Shown here in pieces: positions 1-7,213 of a DNA stretch of 8,422 nt; position 1 is the first letter of the stretch; each line of letters begins with the position of its first letter. The stretch lies in the NCBI GenBank assembly GCA_947306605.1, contig CAMZHB010000056.1, positions 1 to 8,422 of the forward strand. Reading direction: 5' to 3'. The notes below the pieces were generated by a model. It made no database searches and had not been told where the DNA came from. It worked only from the letters and a program-made list of their open reading frames with translations. This DNA is from an uncultured Prevotellaceae bacterium. Its GTDB lineage: Bacteria > Bacteroidota > Bacteroidia > Bacteroidales > Bacteroidaceae. The translations under genes and the position numbers were made by a program.

Positions 1-1676
1 TGGGTTACCTGCCGCAGCATCCGCAGTTCCCGGCCGAACTGACGGTGATGGAGGCCTGTTTCGAGCATGGCAACGAGACGACGGAACTCATCAAGGCCTA
101 TGAACGCTGTCTCGCCACGCCCGGCAATCCTGGACTGGCGGAACTGATGGAGCGTATGGACCAGGCGCAGGCGTGGGACTACGAGGCGCGGGTGAAGCAG
201 ATTCTGTCGAAACTGAAAATCGACGACTTCGACGCCCGCATCGGCACGCTCTCCGGCGGACAGGTAAAGCGCATCGCCCTGGCCGGGGTACTCATGATGG
301 AGCCCGACCTGCTGGTGCTCGACGAACCCACCAACCACCTGGACCTCGACATGATCGAGTGGCTGGAGCAGTTCCTCCAGACTTCCACGTTCGCCCTGCT
401 CATGGTGACCCACGACCGTTACTTCCTGGACCGCGTGTGCAACCAGATCATGGAGCTTGACGCCAAGTCGCTCTTTACCTACAACGGCAACTACAGTTAT
501 TTCCTCGAGAAACGTCAGCAACGCATCGACGCCCGCAACAGTGAAATCGAACGGGCCAACAATCTCTACCGCCGTGAACTGGAATGGATGCGCCGCACCC
601 CGTCGGCCCGCGGACACAAGGCCCGTTACCGCGAAGAGGCTTTCTATGAACTGGAGCAGCGCGCCCGCCAGCGCATTGAGGAGCAGCGGGCGCGGCTGGA
701 ACTGAAGAGCGCGTATATAGGCAACAAGATTTTTGAGGCCGACTACATCTCCAAAGCCTTCGGCGACAAAGTGATACTGAAAGATTTCTTTTATACTTTC
801 ACGCGTTACGAGAAGATGGGCATCGTGGGCAACAACGGCACGGGAAAGACGACGTTCATCAAACTGCTGCTCGGGCTGGAACGTCCCGATTCGGGCCGTT
901 TCACGGTGGGCGAGACGGTGCGTTTCGGCTATTATTCGCAGGAGGGCCTGCAGTTCAACGAGGACGCCAAGGTCATCGACATCGTGCGCGACATTGCCGA
1001 GTACGTAGACCTCGGCGGCGGGCGCCACCTGTCGGCCTCGCAGTTCCTGCAGCATTTCCTCTTTGCCCCCGACCGCCAGCACACCTATGTGCGCAAACTC
1101 TCGGGCGGCGAGCGGCGCCGGCTCTACCTCTGCACGGTGCTGATGCGGAATCCCAACTTCCTGGTGCTCGACGAACCGACCAACGACCTCGACATCGTGA
1201 CCCTGCAGGTGTTGGAGGAATATCTGCAGGCCTTCCACGGCTGTGTCATCATCGTCAGCCACGACCGTTACTTCATGGACAAGGTGGTGGACCATTTGCT
1301 CGTGTTCCGTGGAGACGGCCGGGTGAAGGATTTCCCCGGCAACTATACGCAGTACCGGGAGGAGATGCCCGGTAAAGGCCCCGTTGCCCCACGGACGGAA
1401 ACGGACGGGAGGGAAAAGCCCAAGTCCAACGTGAAGACCAAACTGCCGCAGACGCGTAAGCTGACGTATAAGGAACAGCGTGAACTGGAACAGCTGGAGA
1501 CTGACATAGAACGTTTGGAGCAGGAAAAGCGTGAGCTGGAGGAGGCCTTGTGCAGCGGCACACTGTCGGTGGAAGAGATTACGGAGATGAGCCGTCGGCT
1601 GCCGCAGGTGGAGGCTGAACTCGACGAAAAGGGTACACGCTGGCTCGAACTGTCGGAAATAGCGGAGGGAGGATGA
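1..1676 (+). CDS. uup: ABC-F family ATPase, Uup-like (5' partial)
   Basis: This is the C-terminal 557 residues of a soluble twin-ATPase ABC-F protein; the first full codon is at base 3 and the gene runs off the left edge. ABC-F proteins have no membrane segments and act on ribosomes or nucleic acid structures. The visible part opens at the first Q-loop (GYLPQHPQF). It then shows signature LSGGQ (about residues 83-87), Walker B LLVLDEPTNHLD (103-114), an arginine-rich interdomain linker (about 150-235), the second Walker A GNNGTGKTT (276-284), signature LSGGE (367-371), Walker B FLVLDEPTNDLD (386-397) and switch SHD (419-421). The charged helical tail (about 485-557) fits the Uup C-terminal coiled coil and argues against EttA- or antibiotic-resistance-type members. 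By family length, roughly 65-75 N-terminal residues with the first Walker A are missing. The GTG/ATG at 45-50 are internal codons, not the start. The family call is secure; the Uup assignment rests on the tail and linker. Confidence 0.93.
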   Translation, partial: GYLPQHPQFPAELTVMEACFEHGNETTELIKAYERCLATPGNPGLAELMERMDQAQAWDYEARVKQILSKLKIDDFDARIGTLSGGQVKRIALAGVLMMEPDLLVLDEPTNHLDLDMIEWLEQFLQTSTFALLMVTHDRYFLDRVCNQIMELDAKSLFTYNGNYSYFLEKRQQRIDARNSEIERANNLYRRELEWMRRTPSARGHKARYREEAFYELEQRARQRIEEQRARLELKSAYIGNKIFEADYISKAFGDKVILKDFFYTFTRYEKMGIVGNNGTGKTTFIKLLLGLERPDSGRFTVGETVRFGYYSQEGLQFNEDAKVIDIVRDIAEYVDLGGGRHLSASQFLQHFLFAPDRQHTYVRKLSGGERRRLYLCTVLMRNPNFLVLDEPTNDLDIVTLQVLEEYLQAFHGCVIIVSHDRYFMDKVVDHLLVFRGDGRVKDFPGNYTQYREEMPGKGPVAPRTETDGREKPKSNVKTKLPQTRKLTYKEQRELEQLETDIERLEQEKRELEEALCSGTLSVEEITEMSRRLPQVEAELDEKGTRWLELSEIAEGG

Positions 1677-1685
1677 CTCTGAAAA

Positions 1686-1725
1686 AACGAAACGGCGTCT
1701 CAAAAATCAGAGACGCCGTTTCGTT
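1686..1725 (-). terminator. Strong hairpin terminator, probably for the GH125 gene
   Basis: A perfect 16-bp stem (1686-1701 with 1710-1725) encloses an 8-nt loop. Read on the minus strand, the stem is followed by a run of six T (complement of 1682-1687, the first two within the stem), as in an intrinsic terminator for the mannosidase gene ending at 1829. On the plus strand the stem has no T-run, so any action on the ABC-F transcript would rely on the hairpin alone. Confidence 0.75.
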
Positions 1726-1729
1726 CGTT

Positions 1730-1765
1730 CAAGGCGGCGCTTCAAACATTAGAAGCGCCGCCTTG
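1730..1765 (+). terminator. Second hairpin, likely end of the ABC-F transcript
   Basis: A perfect 14-bp GC-rich stem (1730-1743 with 1752-1765) encloses the loop AAACATTA and lies 4 nt after the previous hairpin. On the plus strand it is followed by TTGTT, a weak T-tract. Together the two hairpins fill most of the gap between the convergent ABC-F and GH125 genes and probably terminate transcription from both sides. Confidence 0.6.
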
Positions 1766-1828
1766 TTGTTATGAAACTGCCAGACGGGTGGAGGAGACTC
1801 GTCGGATGGCTGATTTCCTGTGACCAAA

Positions 1829-3301
1829 TTAGTTTTTCTTCGTTTCGACAGGCTTGGGCATATGGTTGGGCATGGGCAAGCTGTTGAGCAGGTCGGCCTT
1901 GCCGTCGTTGACGAGTTTCACGATGAGCTGCCCGAAGATGGTGTTGGCCCAGGCCATCCAGCTGCGGGTGAAGCGCTCGGGGTTGTCCTTGTTGAACGAT
2001 TCGTGGATGAAGCCGAGGCCCGCGTCCGTGTTCATGATTTGGGTGAGGCACTGGCATATTTCCTCGTCGTTGTCGGTGGTGTAGGCTTTGATGATGATAC
2101 TCATGGGCCAAACCATGTCGTAGCCGACGTGCGGACCACCGATGCCTTCGCCGGCCGTGCCGCGGAAGAAGTAGGGGTTGTCTTCGCTCCACACGAAGCG
2201 GCGTGTGTTCTGGTAGATGGGGTCATCCACGGGCATGCAGTCCAGGAAGGGCAGCGAGAGCAGTCCCGGGGCGTTGGCGTCGTCCATGAGCAGGTGGCTG
2301 CCGTAGCCGTCCACTTCGAAGGCGTAGATTTTGCCGTACTTGGGGTGTTCCACGATGGCATACTTCTGCAGGGCGTCGTTCACTTCGGTGGCCAGACTTC
2401 GGCAGTCGGCGGCCAGCGACGGGTTGTCGATGCGGTCAAGTATTTTCGCGGCTTTCTCCAGCACGCTTACGGCAAAGAAATTGCTCGGCACCAGGTAGGG
2501 GAATATCGTGCAGTCGTCCGACGGGCGGAAACTGGAGGCGATGAGGCCGCAGGGCTTGGCGGGATGTCCGTAGCCCGAGTTGCTCTGCGTGTCGTGCATG
2601 GCATGGGTGCGGCGTGTGAAGCGGTAGCTGGTGCGCGGTCCGTCCTTGCGCTGCTGTTCGCGCATGGTGCGCAGAATGGTTTTCACGGCTTCCACCCACG
2701 TGGCGTCGAACACGCTCAGGTCGCCCGTGGCCTGCAGGTAGGCGTAGGCCAGGAAGAGCGGGTAGCAGAGCGAGTCGAGTTCATATTTGCGCTCGAACAC
2801 GCCAGGTTTCATTTCCGTGCGGTCGTCGGCGTGTTCCGCTTTGCCGCCGTGGCCGTAGAAGGCGTTGGCGTAGGGATCTTGCAGCAGGTATTGCGTCTGG
2901 CGTCTGACCACACCGCGCAGCATCCGTTGAAGCTGCTTGTCTTTCTTTGCCAGCTGCAGGTAGGGATAGACCTGTGCCGACGAGTCGCGCAGCCACATGG
3001 CGTTGATGTCGCCGGTGATGACGTAGGTGTCATCGCCCTCGTCACCGAAGAAGTGGACGGTCGTGTCGATGGTGTTGGGGTAGCAGTTCTCGAACATCCA
3101 GGCCAGATACGGGTGTTTCAGCATCTTGCGGACGCGTTTTATTTCTTTCTCGACGGCTTCCGAATGAAACAGACGGGCGTCGGTGGTCGGACGTCTTGTC
3201 ACATAGGTCTGGTCCTGACGCGCGGTCAGGTCGGCCGCCCGGTCGGTGGCCGGCGCTGCCTGCAGACAGCTCAACAGCGCCAATGCAAAAGTAAAAGTCA
3301 T
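1829..3301 (-). CDS. Glycoside hydrolase family 125, exo-alpha-1,6-mannosidase
   Basis: This 490-residue protein matches GH125, inverting exo-acting enzymes that remove non-reducing-end alpha-1,6-linked mannose, for example from N-glycans. Residues 1-16 form a hydrophobic export signal, so it probably acts in the periplasm or envelope. Family landmarks are GDINAMWLRDSSAQVYPY (97-114), YELDSLCYP (173-181), SSFRPSDD (256-263) with the aspartate region that supplies the general acid in characterised members, and GLGFIHESFN (429-438) with Glu434 as the probable catalytic base. The reading frame stays open upstream to 3811, but that part runs into the divergent promoter and the phosphatase gene. 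The ATG at 3301 begins the signal sequence and lies just behind a TAnnTTTG box, so I chose it. The signal n-region oddly carries no Lys or Arg, and Cys12 in ALLSC is only a weak lipobox. No SusC/SusD or other glycan genes adjoin it. Confidence 0.93.
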   Translation of the reverse strand: MTFTFALALLSCLQAAPATDRAADLTARQDQTYVTRRPTTDARLFHSEAVEKEIKRVRKMLKHPYLAWMFENCYPNTIDTTVHFFGDEGDDTYVITGDINAMWLRDSSAQVYPYLQLAKKDKQLQRMLRGVVRRQTQYLLQDPYANAFYGHGGKAEHADDRTEMKPGVFERKYELDSLCYPLFLAYAYLQATGDLSVFDATWVEAVKTILRTMREQQRKDGPRTSYRFTRRTHAMHDTQSNSGYGHPAKPCGLIASSFRPSDDCTIFPYLVPSNFFAVSVLEKAAKILDRIDNPSLAADCRSLATEVNDALQKYAIVEHPKYGKIYAFEVDGYGSHLLMDDANAPGLLSLPFLDCMPVDDPIYQNTRRFVWSEDNPYFFRGTAGEGIGGPHVGYDMVWPMSIIIKAYTTDNDEEICQCLTQIMNTDAGLGFIHESFNKDNPERFTRSWMAWANTIFGQLIVKLVNDGKADLLNSLPMPNHMPKPVETKKN

Positions 3302-3329
3302 AATCGTTGGTATATTGGTTCTTGTTTTG

Positions 3330-3337
3330 CAAAGGTA
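3330..3337 (-). promoter_or_regulatory. Bacteroidota-type -7 box for the GH125 gene
   Basis: The minus strand reads TACCTTTG here, matching TAnnTTTG, the -7 element used by the primary sigma factor of Bacteroidota. It lies 28 nt upstream of the chosen ATG at 3301, giving a leader of roughly 20 nt. I see no convincing -33 element at the usual spacing. Confidence 0.6.
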
Positions 3338-3403
3338 GCGAAATACTCTCAAATATATGTGTTTTTCCCGCTTAATTATTTTTCCGGCGTCGCTGCTTTT
3401 GCG

Positions 3404-3411
3404 TAATTTTG
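3404..3411 (+). promoter_or_regulatory. Bacteroidota-type -7 box for the HAD phosphatase gene
   Basis: TAATTTTG matches TAnnTTTG and ends 25 nt before the ATG at 3437. The same octamer precedes the TonB receptor gene at 8039. A T-rich stretch near 3378-3383 sits about where a -33 box belongs but is not a clean TTTG. The box is divergent from the mannosidase -7 box about 65 nt away. Confidence 0.6.
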
Positions 3412-3436
3412 TAGTCACAATCGTTTCTTTAGACCC

Positions 3437-4090
3437 ATGGATGGAAGACGCGACACATTGCTTTTCGATCTCGACGGCACCTTGCTCGACACGCTCGGTG
3501 ACCTCCATGCCAGCGTGAACCACGCGCTTGTTGCCTGCGGTTACCCTGCGCGTAGCCTCGACGAGGTGCGCCGCTTCGTGGGAAACGGTGTGCGGCGGCT
3601 CATGCTCCGCGCCGTGCCCGAGGGAACGGGCGACGAGGCCTTCGATGAGGTGTTCCAGGCGTTCCGCACGCACTACATGGCCCATTGTCTCGACACCACG
3701 GCGCCTTACGACGGCATCCTTGCCGTATTGGCCGAACTCCACCGCCGCGGCTACCGTCTGGGCATCGTGTCGAACAAGCTGCAGCCCGCCGTGACCGAGC
3801 TTCACCGCCACTTCTTCGCCGATACCGTCGCCGTGGCCATCGGTGAAAGCGCCGGGGTACGCCGCAAACCCGCTCCCGACACCCTGCTGGTCGCTATGGA
3901 ACGGCTCGGGGCGACAGCCGCCGACACGGTCTATGTGGGCGATTCCGATGTGGACATTCTCACGGCGCGGGCCGCCGGTGTACCGTGCCTTTCGGTGCTC
4001 TGGGGATTCCGCCCGCGTGAGGAACTGCTCCGTGCCGGAGCCACCGATTTGGTGACTGCGCCGGAGGAACTGTCCGATATGTTCCCTTAA
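3437..4090 (+). CDS. gph: HAD-superfamily hydrolase, phosphoglycolate phosphatase-like
   Basis: This 217-residue cytoplasmic protein is a HAD phosphatase with a C1-type helical cap, closest in pattern and length to phosphoglycolate phosphatase, which clears 2-phosphoglycolate formed during repair of oxidised DNA ends. All four motifs are intact: I, FDLDGTLLDT, with nucleophile Asp11 and acid/base Asp13; II, GIVSNK, with Ser112; III, Lys144 in RRKPAPDT; IV, VGDSDVD, with Mg-binding Asp169 and Asp173. The cap spans roughly residues 18-85. The ATG at 3437 gives the family-standard short lead into motif I and follows a TAnnTTTG box; there is no Shine-Dalgarno sequence. It is divergent from the mannosidase and convergent with the metalloprotease, so it is probably transcribed alone. 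The true substrate cannot be fixed from sequence; PpaX, beta-phosphoglucomutase-like or other sugar phosphatase roles remain possible. Confidence 0.88.
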   Translation: MDGRRDTLLFDLDGTLLDTLGDLHASVNHALVACGYPARSLDEVRRFVGNGVRRLMLRAVPEGTGDEAFDEVFQAFRTHYMAHCLDTTAPYDGILAVLAELHRRGYRLGIVSNKLQPAVTELHRHFFADTVAVAIGESAGVRRKPAPDTLLVAMERLGATAADTVYVGDSDVDILTARAAGVPCLSVLWGFRPREELLRAGATDLVTAPEELSDMFP

Positions 4091-4100
4091 AGGGGAAAAT

Positions 4101-4283
4101 GTTTCGCTTTTTTGAACTTTGCCTTATAAAGACCCGATTTCGGCTCTCAAAGGTCGGACTTCGGGATGCGGAAGCGGCGTGACAAAAGTTTTTGACGCCG
4201 CGGGGATTTTGGGATAATTTAAGCCAGGTAATAAGCAATAGATTACGAAACGCTAGGTTTTGAGGTAAAAAATCTTGATAAAA
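4101..4283 (+). repeat. Intergenic repeat element, copy A
   Basis: This segment starts 11 nt after the phosphatase stop codon and aligns without a gap to 7758-7940 at a constant offset of 3657, with about 122 of 183 bases identical by hand count. The best-conserved core is 4156-4180, which holds GGACTTCGGG and GAAGCGGCGT. It contains a small hairpin near 4130-4147 and a second at 4174-4201. Mismatches are spread evenly over the three codon positions and no persuasive reading frame crosses it, so it looks non-coding. Whether it is a 3'-UTR element, a small RNA or a decayed interspersed repeat cannot be told from one window. Confidence 0.75.
4174..4201 (+). terminator. Terminator-like hairpin in repeat copy A
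   Basis: An outer 7-bp stem GCGGCGT/ACGCCGC (4174-4180 with 4195-4201) continues, after a GA bulge, into CAAA/TTTG. The outer stem is identical in copy B. Here it is followed by GGGGATTTT rather than a clean T-tract, so it would terminate the phosphatase transcript less well than its counterpart in copy B. Confidence 0.5.
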
Positions 4284-4285
4284 CT

Positions 4286-4320
4286 TGCGGGGCGCCAAAC
4301 CTGAAGTCCGGCGCCCCGCA
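4286..4320 (-). terminator. Probable terminator of the metalloprotease operon
   Basis: A perfect 11-bp very GC-rich stem (4286-4296 with 4310-4320) has a 13-nt loop. It lies 21 nt beyond the metalloprotease stop on the minus strand, where it is followed by AGTTTTATC, a modest T-tract. Its position between convergent genes and beside the end of repeat copy A fits a termination role. Confidence 0.65.
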
Positions 4321-4341
4321 GCGTGGGTTTAATCCTTATGT

Positions 4342-6930
4342 TTATTTCAGGAAGTCAATGGTTTCTGGACAGCATGGGCCGTTGTCGATCATGTGGATGT
4401 TCAGATTGATGCTTGCTGCATTGACGCTGGCTGAACTGGCGTTGGGGTTGAGAGCGCGCTCAATCTGGTCGGCCAACTGCGTGTAGTGGGCGCGGGTCAT
4501 CGGGTCTCCATTGCTGGTCGAAGCGGCTTTGGTCTTCTTCTGCAGGTCTTTCAGCGTAAGCAGGACGAAGGCGAGCTTGTCGCTTCCCCGGTTGGCTTTT
4601 TCGTTGCCGAAGGTGCCGGTGAGGTCGTCCACCAGTTTGCGCTGCAGGGCGCGGTGGTAGCTGCTGACGGCCTGTCCCGTGTTCAGTTCCTTGAATATCA
4701 TGCCGGTCAGTTCGGGCAGGTATTCGCTGATGGGGTAGTTGGGGTTGAGCCCGCCGATTTTGTCGGTGAGCACACCCACTATGCGGCGGCCGAAGTTCTC
4801 AAGAATGACGTTGGGCGTGCTTTCGATGCGGTCGATGTAGGGCACCTGGATGAGCCATTCGAGGTTGTTGAAGATGTTGCGCTCGAAGAAGGGCAGTACG
4901 GCCTTTTCGCGTTCGCGCGGGGTCTGTGTGAGGGTGCCGCCGGGCTGGTCGGGCGTCTTCACCTCGTAGTAGGTGCCGCTGACGTAGCGTGCCACGTGGT
5001 TGCAGTAGCGGTAGAGCTGGTTGATGACCTGATTGTACATGGTGCTCAGGTTTTCATCGTTTTGGTCGTTGCCCCAGTAGTTCCATTCCTGCATGAGGGG
5101 CAGCTCGGCTTTGAGGTTTTTGATGCCATACTCGCTGGCCTTGACAGGGTCTTCGCTGAGGTCTTCGGTCTGGCGTCGCGGGTCGGCATAGTAGCCTTCG
5201 CCATCGCCCCACCACAGGCGGCGGTTCTTGGCCAGGCTGTCAGTGGCGAGCTGGCTCATGAAGAAACGGTCGCTCTCGGAGTCGGTGGCCTGGAAGCAGG
5301 GGGAGTAGCCCCACTGGATGGCCCACTTGTCGTAGTCGTTGATGCGCGGGAAGAGTTCATGCTCCGACATGCCGTCCTCGGGCTGTGCCACGTAGTTGAA
5401 GCGGGCGTAGTCCATGATGGAAGGGGTGTGTCCGTGGGCTTCCACCCAGGCTTTGTCGCGCAGTTTCTCGACGGGCACGGTGCTGGATGCGCCGAAGTTG
5501 TGGCGCAGGCCGAGCGTGTGGCCGAGTTCGTGGCTGGAGACGAATCGGATGAGCTGGCCCATGAGTTCGTCGTCGAACTTGGCGAAGCGAGCCTTCGGGT
5601 CAACGTTGCCGCACTGTATCATGTACCAGTGGTGGACGTGCGTCATGACGTTGTGGTACCAGCCCACGTGGCTCTCGATGATTTCACCGGAACGCGGGTC
5701 GTGCACCTGCGGGCCGTAAGCGTTGGCAATGGGCGAGGCCAGGTAGCGGATGACGGCGAAGCGGGCGTCCTCAAGGCTCATGGTCGAGTCGTTCTCGGGC
5801 CATTCTTTGCCGACGATGGCATTTTTGAATCCGGCCTGCTCGAAAGCCACGTTCCAGTCGTTGATGCCGGCGATGAGGTAGGGCCGCCACTGTTTGGGCG
5901 TGGCCGGGTCGATGTAATAGACGATCTGCTTCTTGGGCTCCACGAGTTCGCCGCGCTTCATCTTCTCGATGTCGGCGCTGTCCTTGGGCTCCAGACGCCA
6001 GCGGGTGATGAAGCGTTTGATGGTCATTTCCTGCTCGTAGTCGTTGAAGACGCGGTAGCCGTCGGTGAAGTAACCCACGCGCGGGTCGAAGATGCGGGCC
6101 CGCATGGGCTCCTTGGGCAGCAGTACCATGGAGGTGTTCAGTCCCAGGGTGATTGTGCCGGTCTCGGCGGCGGGCAGGCGCTGGTTGCTGGTGGAATAGG
6201 TGCGCACCGTGCGTATTTCAACGTTGATAGGATAGCTGTGGATGCTCTCGATGTAGCTGGCACCACCTCCCATCGGGCCGCCCAACCCCATGGAGGTACG
6301 GTACATGTTGGGCAAGGAGAAGTTGTTTTCGCCCATAATCAGGTTGTTCACATTGATCTTGTAATGATTCTTTGGCGCACCGTTTTCAATCTTGAACGAC
6401 TGTATGATGGGGTCGATGCTGCTGTTGTTGACGGCCTGGCTGACGGCGTCGAGGGTGTCGGCTTTGATGTAAAGAACGCTGCTGCGCAGGAAGAGGTTTT
6501 TCTTGTCGGGCGAGAGTTCGAAGTATACGGTCTGTTCGCGCACTTCCTCACCTCCGTATTGCGAGAAGCCTGCCGGTGTGCGGGTGAAGCGGGTGACGCA
6601 CTGGAACAGGCGGCCCAGCAACGAGTCGGACAGGGTGAAGAACCACTTGTCTTCGTTGTTCTCGGTTGTTTTCGACACTTGTATCACGCTGTTTTTGTCC
6701 GAAACGATTTGTTTGTTTGCTGAAGGGTCCGTAGCCTGGGGTTTCGGGGCGTCTTTCTGTGCTGTCTTGGCTTGCTTGGCAGGCTTGATTTTTTTGGCTT
6801 TCGTCACTTTGGGCGCTTTGGCCGGTTTTTCCGTCTTGGCGGGTTTCACGTCATCGCCTGTCATGGCGGCATTCAGCGGCAGGGCCAGGCAGAGAGCCAG
6901 CGCGCTGATGATGGTAATGTTTTTGTACAT
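4342..6930 (-). CDS. Exported zinc-dependent metalloprotease (DUF5118/DUF5117/DUF4953 type)
   Basis: This 862-residue protein is a large metzincin-like protease common in Bacteroidota. A signal peptide covers about residues 1-22. A Lys/Ala/Pro-rich low-complexity stretch follows at about 29-67, then a DUF5118-like segment (about 75-118, SDSLLGR), a DUF5117-like region (about 120-310) and the catalytic DUF4953-like domain (about 385-700). The zinc motif HELGHTLGLRHNF begins at His467: His467, His471 and His477 bind zinc and Glu468 is the catalytic base. SIMDY at 504-508 gives the metzincin Met-turn, with Met506. All key residues are present, so it should be active in the periplasm or outside the cell; the substrate is unknown. 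The start at 6930 begins the signal peptide directly. It lies 32 nt after the stop of the small gene upstream with no promoter box between, which suggests one operon. The C-terminus (PCCPETIDFLK) lacks a recognisable type IX sorting domain. Confidence 0.93.
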   Translation of the reverse strand: MYKNITIISALALCLALPLNAAMTGDDVKPAKTEKPAKAPKVTKAKKIKPAKQAKTAQKDAPKPQATDPSANKQIVSDKNSVIQVSKTTENNEDKWFFTLSDSLLGRLFQCVTRFTRTPAGFSQYGGEEVREQTVYFELSPDKKNLFLRSSVLYIKADTLDAVSQAVNNSSIDPIIQSFKIENGAPKNHYKINVNNLIMGENNFSLPNMYRTSMGLGGPMGGGASYIESIHSYPINVEIRTVRTYSTSNQRLPAAETGTITLGLNTSMVLLPKEPMRARIFDPRVGYFTDGYRVFNDYEQEMTIKRFITRWRLEPKDSADIEKMKRGELVEPKKQIVYYIDPATPKQWRPYLIAGINDWNVAFEQAGFKNAIVGKEWPENDSTMSLEDARFAVIRYLASPIANAYGPQVHDPRSGEIIESHVGWYHNVMTHVHHWYMIQCGNVDPKARFAKFDDELMGQLIRFVSSHELGHTLGLRHNFGASSTVPVEKLRDKAWVEAHGHTPSIMDYARFNYVAQPEDGMSEHELFPRINDYDKWAIQWGYSPCFQATDSESDRFFMSQLATDSLAKNRRLWWGDGEGYYADPRRQTEDLSEDPVKASEYGIKNLKAELPLMQEWNYWGNDQNDENLSTMYNQVINQLYRYCNHVARYVSGTYYEVKTPDQPGGTLTQTPREREKAVLPFFERNIFNNLEWLIQVPYIDRIESTPNVILENFGRRIVGVLTDKIGGLNPNYPISEYLPELTGMIFKELNTGQAVSSYHRALQRKLVDDLTGTFGNEKANRGSDKLAFVLLTLKDLQKKTKAASTSNGDPMTRAHYTQLADQIERALNPNASSASVNAASINLNIHMIDNGPCCPETIDFLK

Positions 6931-6962
6931 GGGAAAATAGTAATACGTTCGTTAAATATTGA

Positions 6963-7163
6963 TTATTCCTTGTCTTCGAGCGCATGGCGGAACATCTGCA
7001 AGGCGCGGGCCTTCTCTTCGTCCGTGGCCGTGGGGAACGCCGAGGTCAGTGTGCCCATGAAGGCGTCGAGGGCGCGTTGCCGTTCGCGGGCCCTGCCGGC
7101 GCGTACACCGCTCTGATAATCGGTGCGGGGCAGCAGACTGCGGTTAAAATTTCCGTCACTCAT
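6963..7163 (-). CDS. Small hypothetical protein, 66 residues
   Basis: I do not recognise a named family. The protein is short, charged and probably helical: an N-terminal stretch with NRSLLPRTDYQSG (7-19), an Arg/Ala-rich part (20-32), then an amphipathic C-terminal helix ending in acidic residues. It has no signal peptide, membrane segment or cysteine, so it is probably cytoplasmic. Evidence that it is real: an ATG 23 nt behind a TATCTTTG promoter box, codon use like the neighbours, and a stop 32 nt before the metalloprotease ATG on the same strand. It would be the first gene of that operon. The frame also fills exactly the gap between the promoter and the protease gene. A DNA-binding or adaptor role is conceivable from the basic region but unsupported. 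Confidence 0.75.
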   Translation of the reverse strand: MSDGNFNRSLLPRTDYQSGVRAGRARERQRALDAFMGTLTSAFPTATDEEKARALQMFRHALEDKE

Positions 7164-7185
7164 TTTATTTTGCGCAAAAGTGGTG

Positions 7186-7193
7186 CAAAGATA
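7186..7193 (-). promoter_or_regulatory. -7 box for the small-protein/metalloprotease operon
   Basis: The minus strand reads TATCTTTG, matching TAnnTTTG, 22 nt upstream of the small gene's ATG at 7163. No clear -33 TTTG is seen at standard spacing. Only 12 nt separate it from the opposite-facing box at 7206. Confidence 0.6.
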
Positions 7194-7205
7194 AAATTAT
7201 TTTCT

Positions 7206-7213
7206 TACTTTTG
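7206..7213 (+). promoter_or_regulatory. -7 box for the nitroreductase gene
   Basis: TACTTTTG matches TAnnTTTG and ends 31 nt before the ATG at 7245, giving a leader of roughly 25 nt. It overlaps the right arm of the inverted repeat. No good -33 element is visible. Confidence 0.6.

Noticed and set aside
1820..3406. A 528-codon open frame on + antisense to the GH125 gene
   Set aside because: Its translation is low-complexity Val/Ala/Gly-rich and it lies wholly opposite a well-supported GH125 protein. It also runs into the promoter region.
3302..3811. N-terminal extension of the GH125 frame up to an ATG at 3811
   Set aside because: The extension crosses two promoter boxes and the well-supported HAD phosphatase gene on the other strand, and it would bury the signal peptide inside the protein.
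3960..4298. 112-codon minus-strand frame across repeat copy A
   Set aside because: The equivalent minus-strand frame across copy B (7804-8022) has the same phase but the two translations share very little. Mismatches between the copies show no codon periodicity, so coding is not supported.
4486..6723. A 745-codon open frame on + antisense to the metalloprotease
   Set aside because: It overlaps a protein with intact HExxHxxGxxH and Met-turn motifs on the other strand. Its translation is Val/Ala/Gly/His-rich without domain motifs, as expected for the complement of a GC-rich gene.
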